This document shows, piece by piece, positions 60,824 through 64,000 of a stretch of 64,000 nucleotides of DNA. The translations under genes were made by a program, and so were the position numbers. Within the stretch, counting starts at the first letter, position 1; every line of letters starts with the position of its first letter. The notes below the pieces were generated by a model. It saw nothing but the letters and a program-made list of their open reading frames with translations. It searched no databases and had not been told where the DNA came from. The DNA is from Bacteroidota bacterium (GTDB lineage Bacteria; Bacteroidota; Bacteroidia; Cytophagales; Cyclobacteriaceae): positions 1 through 64,000 of the forward strand of contig JAJRQT010000018.1 in assembly GCA_024280115.1 (NCBI GenBank). Reading direction: 5' to 3'.

Positions 60824-61348
60824 TTAAACTTCTAAAGTTGGATTAGCTTTTTTCGTAACTAAGGAAACGATTAACGAAAGTATAAAGCCAAAAAATACCA
60901 TTCCTACTACTGTCCAAACGGGAATCAATTCGGCGCTCATCATTTTACTGGTGATCTTCATTGCCTGCTCAATTTGTGCATCATCAAGGCCTTGCTCTTC
61001 TAATTTTTCAATCTGAAAATCCGTAAGTTTGGTAAGCATGGAGTCATCAATAAATTTAATATAGATGTATGAAAAAATTCCTGAAATAACTCCTCCGATT
61101 AAACTGATAAGTGTTCCAATTCCTAAGCCCTGACCTATTGTCAAATAACCATCGCCACCTTCCTTAAACGCTTTATGAGCTAAAACAATTGCGACAACCA
61201 AAAATGCATAGTTAACATATCCTAAGGTTTGCATGACTTGCATATCCAAATTCAAGAATTGTATTATCATTCCATAAACAATAAAAACGAGACCAATGAT
61301 AATTCCATACCTAAGGCCGATTTGCGAAACAGTTACTTTGTCTTCCAT
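60824..61348 (-). CDS. DUF4199 membrane protein
   Basis: This 174-residue protein has four transmembrane helices (GIIIGLVFIVYGMIIQFL, YAFLVVAIVLAH, LGIGTLISLIGGVISGIF, VVGMVFFGFILSLIVSL) with a charged loop between helices 3 and 4, as in DUF4199. A Bacteroidota-typical family of unknown function. Three bases separate its stop from the DPM1-like gene. Confidence 0.9.
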   Translation of the reverse strand: MEDKVTVSQIGLRYGIIIGLVFIVYGMIIQFLNLDMQVMQTLGYVNYAFLVVAIVLAHKAFKEGGDGYLTIGQGLGIGTLISLIGGVISGIFSYIYIKFIDDSMLTKLTDFQIEKLEEQGLDDAQIEQAMKITSKMMSAELIPVWTVVGMVFFGFILSLIVSLVTKKANPTLEV

Positions 61349-61367
61349 GATAAAAATAGTTAGTTGA

Positions 61368-61892
61368 TTATTTGCGTAAAATTACTGAGATAATTATAGT
61401 TAAAAATAGGCCAATAATTGATTTTTTCAAAAAGTCATCAAGCGCCAGATCAAACCCCGTTGTTCCCTTCACTCCAGCTACCGTATCAATATATGTTTGC
61501 TCATCCATGGTGTCTATTAATGTCTGTTTATTTTCATGCAATAGTGCAATCCGACTTTCTATATACTTAGTCGTCATTTCGGGGTCGATTATTACAGTCA
61601 TGATTAAAATAAATATCGCAGAGATTACGGCAATAGTTAGGTAATTGATCACTCCTCCGGTCATGCCCTGCCAAAAATGCAATTGGCGATCGTTATACCG
61701 ATCCCTGAATTCTTTCAATGCAAAGAGAATAAAAACGGTCAAAATAAATATATCTACCATTTTAATATTCACAAGGGGATCCAGATTCATGAAATAAAAT
61801 ATCAGAAAAAGTAGTATTACGACAACTCCACCAATCATCCCATATTTCAATGGAACAGCGACCAATTTATTATTCAATGAAAAATAACTCAT
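61368..61892 (-). CDS. DUF4199 membrane protein, tandem paralogue
   Basis: This 174-residue protein has the same four-helix layout and length as its neighbour but is strongly diverged, with KEFRDRYNDRQLHFWQGM in place of KAFKEGGDGYLTIGQGL. Its ATG overlaps the dihydroorotase stop by 4 bp. Tandem DUF4199 genes before GT2 genes suggest a conserved cluster, perhaps serving lipid-linked glycan synthesis; this is inference. Confidence 0.88.
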   Translation of the reverse strand: MSYFSLNNKLVAVPLKYGMIGGVVVILLFLIFYFMNLDPLVNIKMVDIFILTVFILFALKEFRDRYNDRQLHFWQGMTGGVINYLTIAVISAIFILIMTVIIDPEMTTKYIESRIALLHENKQTLIDTMDEQTYIDTVAGVKGTTGFDLALDDFLKKSIIGLFLTIIISVILRK

Positions 61893-63160
61893 GAAAAGTT
61901 GTTGAAAAATGATCTTCCATTATTTACAACACCCAGAGCAGCGCCTTTGAGGGTTTGACCAAGGTATGGAGAATTTACAGATTTCGAATAGTTAGTTTCA
62001 GCGTTATAATTCCATTCTAAATCAGGATCAAATATTGTTAAATCAGCTTTTTCACCTTCCTTTATTGTTGGGATTGGAATTTTTAAAATTGATCTGGGAT
62101 TAATTGTGAATTTATCCAACAACCCTGTAAAATCCTTACCATTTAATTTTTGAACAATGATCGGAAAAAATGTCTGCAATCCCAGCATGCCAAAATCAGC
62201 ATGGTCAAACTCCAGCTTTTTGGACTCCTCATCCTGTGGGGTATGCGATGACACAATCACATCGATATCGTTTTCGAAAATGCCTTTTCCGAGCGTATTC
62301 ACGTCTTTAGTGTTTCTCAAAGGCGGATTCACTTTATAATTTGTATCGTAATCTCCAAGAGAAGTATCGTCAAAAATCAGATTGTGTGCTGCAACATCAC
62401 AGGTTACATTCAATCCATTTTTTTTCGCTTTGGCAATTTGCTTTAAAGCCTGCGAAGTAGAAACATTGGAAAAGTGAATTCGACCCCCGGCGTATTTCAG
62501 CAATTCAATATCTCTCATTACCATGATTTCCTCCGCCAGTCCGGGCATACCTTTCATCCCAAGTAGAGTTGAAGTCACCCCCTCATTCATAGTGCCAAAG
62601 GCTGTCAGGTATTTGTCTTCCGGTCTATTAATCAATAGCCCATTGATCTTCTGGAGATATTGTAGTGACTTTAGCAAAATATCCGTGTTCCATATTGGAT
62701 TTTCTCCATCAGAAAAAGCTACTGCACCGGCAGCATCCATATCCAATATCTCTGTAAAATCTTCTCCTTTGCAACCTTTGGTCACGGCTCCTATCGGATA
62801 GACCTGGGTAACAGATTTACCATTCTTTGATTTCAGATAGCTTACTTCATTCTTCGATTCGATACACGGTTTGGTATTTGGAAGCAGGGCAACTCCGGAA
62901 AATCCTGCTGAAGCAGCAGTTCTTAATCCGCTATCGAGATCTTCTTTATGTTCCAAACCAGGATCATTAAAATTTGCCCGCATGTCAAACCATCCTATCG
63001 AAACCATCAGGTTTTTGCTCTCAATAACTTTTGAGGCTTCCGGGGATTTCTTGCCAATGAATTTGATGATGCCTGCATCGGAAATGAATATGTTTAACTT
63101 TTGATTGTGGTGTGGCGACCCTGTGTCCAGAATCCTGGCAGATTTGATAAGAATGCTCAT
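61889..63160 (-). CDS. pyrC: Dihydroorotase homologue, probably non-catalytic (PyrC-like)
   Basis: This 423-residue amidohydrolase-fold protein clearly belongs to the class I dihydroorotase group (GAVTKGCKGEDFTE, NYKVNPPLRN, the closing DPDLEWNY). The first metal motif, normally DLHVHLRDPG, reads DMRANFNDPG: His61 and His63 are Arg and Asn, and the substrate Arg65 is Asn. The catalytic Asp motif TDHAP reads SSHTP. It is therefore expected to be inactive, like the PyrC' partner of aspartate transcarbamoylase, and to play a structural part. It overlaps the DUF4199 gene by 4 bp and follows the membrane-protein gene by 1 bp. Confidence 0.88.
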   Translation of the reverse strand: MSILIKSARILDTGSPHHNQKLNIFISDAGIIKFIGKKSPEASKVIESKNLMVSIGWFDMRANFNDPGLEHKEDLDSGLRTAASAGFSGVALLPNTKPCIESKNEVSYLKSKNGKSVTQVYPIGAVTKGCKGEDFTEILDMDAAGAVAFSDGENPIWNTDILLKSLQYLQKINGLLINRPEDKYLTAFGTMNEGVTSTLLGMKGMPGLAEEIMVMRDIELLKYAGGRIHFSNVSTSQALKQIAKAKKNGLNVTCDVAAHNLIFDDTSLGDYDTNYKVNPPLRNTKDVNTLGKGIFENDIDVIVSSHTPQDEESKKLEFDHADFGMLGLQTFFPIIVQKLNGKDFTGLLDKFTINPRSILKIPIPTIKEGEKADLTIFDPDLEWNYNAETNYSKSVNSPYLGQTLKGAALGVVNNGRSFFNNFS

Positions 63161-63161
63161 G

Positions 63162-64000
63162 TTATAAAAATCTAATTAACAGAACTTCGGCCAATAAAAA
63201 TAATAATGACATTATGATGGCATATTTCCATAAAGGTACTCCAAATTTATTTTTTTTAACCTCTTTTGAAAAATTGTCTGCATCATTTGTATCAAAAATT
63301 GTCACATTTTTATATGTTCCGAAATATGCGCTAATATCTTCCTTACTCAATTGCCCAAGATCCGATTCGGATTTTTCAAGATTGAAGGCTAATACAGCCT
63401 TAATTTTCTGATCTAATCTCAAGTCATAAAATCCGGGATTTAGCGTATTTTTAGGTAATTCAAGGAATAATTCGTTAGCGCTGATCCTCTGGTTTGGGAT
63501 CAGCTCATCTTCATCATCAACCAACTTGAATATGTCCTGCTTATTGAGGCTATCCAATTTTAAAATGATGAGAGGTTCATTAATGCTGTAATAAGGGTTC
63601 TCAAAAGAACGTTTGCTGAGCGCTGCCATTCGATACATCACAGGTACAAAAAGTGCATGTCTGTGGAAATTTGTGTATTGATCGGTAAGAGGCGCTGCCA
63701 GGATGAACACTGTACCGGCCTTTTTAAAACCCGAGAGAAAATTAAGGTTATTTTTCAATTTGAGTAAATCAATTTGCTGACCTCTCCAACTTAAAATTGG
63801 CAAGGCGGCGGGCATCTCAATTCGTTCACTGGAGCTTTCGAAAATATTTTCATAAAAAGGATCGGATAGATCGGGCATGGATATATCCACACGTGAGGTG
63901 TCATTGGGTACGTTACTGATAGAGCCAAGAAGATTTCTATATGAGTTGAGATCAGGGTGGGCTCCAGGAATGATTAACAATGATCCTCCCTGATCGATAT
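63162..64000 (-). CDS. BatA-domain-type membrane protein, C-terminal part (runs off window)
   Basis: The frame is open to the edge of the window (reading DQGGSLLIIPGAHP before the first visible start), so only the C-terminal 279 or so residues are seen. The sequence ends with one membrane helix WKYAIIMSLLFLLAEVLLI, typical of BatA/aerotolerance-like Bacteroidota proteins whose N-terminus holds a BatA anchor. The visible part is a periplasmic-type beta-rich domain. It is the first visible gene of the glycosyltransferase operon, 1 bp before the dihydroorotase homologue. Confidence 0.75.
   Translation of the reverse strand, partial: IDQGGSLLIIPGAHPDLNSYRNLLGSISNVPNDTSRVDISMPDLSDPFYENIFESSSERIEMPAALPILSWRGQQIDLLKLKNNLNFLSGFKKAGTVFILAAPLTDQYTNFHRHALFVPVMYRMAALSKRSFENPYYSINEPLIILKLDSLNKQDIFKLVDDEDELIPNQRISANELFLELPKNTLNPGFYDLRLDQKIKAVLAFNLEKSESDLGQLSKEDISAYFGTYKNVTIFDTNDADNFSKEVKKNKFGVPLWKYAIIMSLLFLLAEVLLIRFL

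Overview
The window reads as a chromosomal segment of an AT-rich member of the Bacteroidota, most likely a Cytophagales-type marine or soil relative. Evidence: promoters of the Bacteroidota form TTG-N19/20-TAnnTTTG, small Bacteroidota-typical families (DUF4199, DUF1573, LytTR regulators), many secreted glycoside hydrolases, an Na+-pumping oxaloacetate decarboxylase, and several intergenic palindrome families of a kind common in this phylum. No SusC/SusD pair, CRISPR array, rRNA or phage block is visible. Taxonomy is inferred from gene content only.

Layout. (1) 1-5220 is accessory DNA: an unknown protein with a suspicious in-frame stop, a PIN-domain toxin-like gene with a large partner, an IS91-family element carrying its own tyrosine recombinase, an integron attC-like site directly beside that element, and a cassette-like membrane-protein gene. 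(2) 5344-13319 holds secreted carbohydrate and lipid enzymes: a GH9 glucanase, an unusual polysaccharide deacetylase-GH3 fusion, a neutral-ceramidase-like protein, and an alpha/beta hydrolase. A MASE1 histidine kinase follows, and on its far side lies a decayed copy of the hydrolase tail. (3) 15519-21079 is a complete nitric-oxide reductase operon, norC-norB-norQ-norD-norE-norF. The catalytic ligands of NorB are intact, and palindromic repeats have invaded the norQ-norD gap. (4) 21144-32404 mixes a GH5-like lipoprotein, a half-length FloA relative, a URO-D family protein, an Ada repair protein, a GH29 fucosidase, a DyP peroxidase, a GH105 hydrolase and a methyltransferase.

(5) 32525-40308: a SNF2 helicase with a small downstream partner, tRNA-Val(GAC), a DUF1573 protein, and the oadG-oadA-oadB sodium pump ending in a strong terminator. 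(6) 40431-52715: universal stress protein, patatin phospholipase, methyltransferase, a D15-like barrel, an NtrC-type regulator whose sigma-54 contact loop is gone, a macrodomain-phosphatase-proC operon, a nitroreductase and an orphan LytTR regulator. (7) 52971-57761: an efflux operon (fusion protein, FtsX/MacB-type permease without ATPase, TolC). (8) 58037-64000: a methyltransferase and a tightly packed minus-strand operon: a membrane protein running off the window, a dihydroorotase homologue lacking its metal histidines, two DUF4199 proteins, and two GT2 glycosyltransferases.

Strongest leads: the attC-like site split from its left flank by the IS91 element; the PIN protein with an unrecognised 259-residue partner; the deacetylase-GH3 fusion with altered GH3 active-site residues; the GAFTGA-less NtrC-family regulator; and the several palindromic elements, one of which is inserted in frame inside a phosphatase gene.
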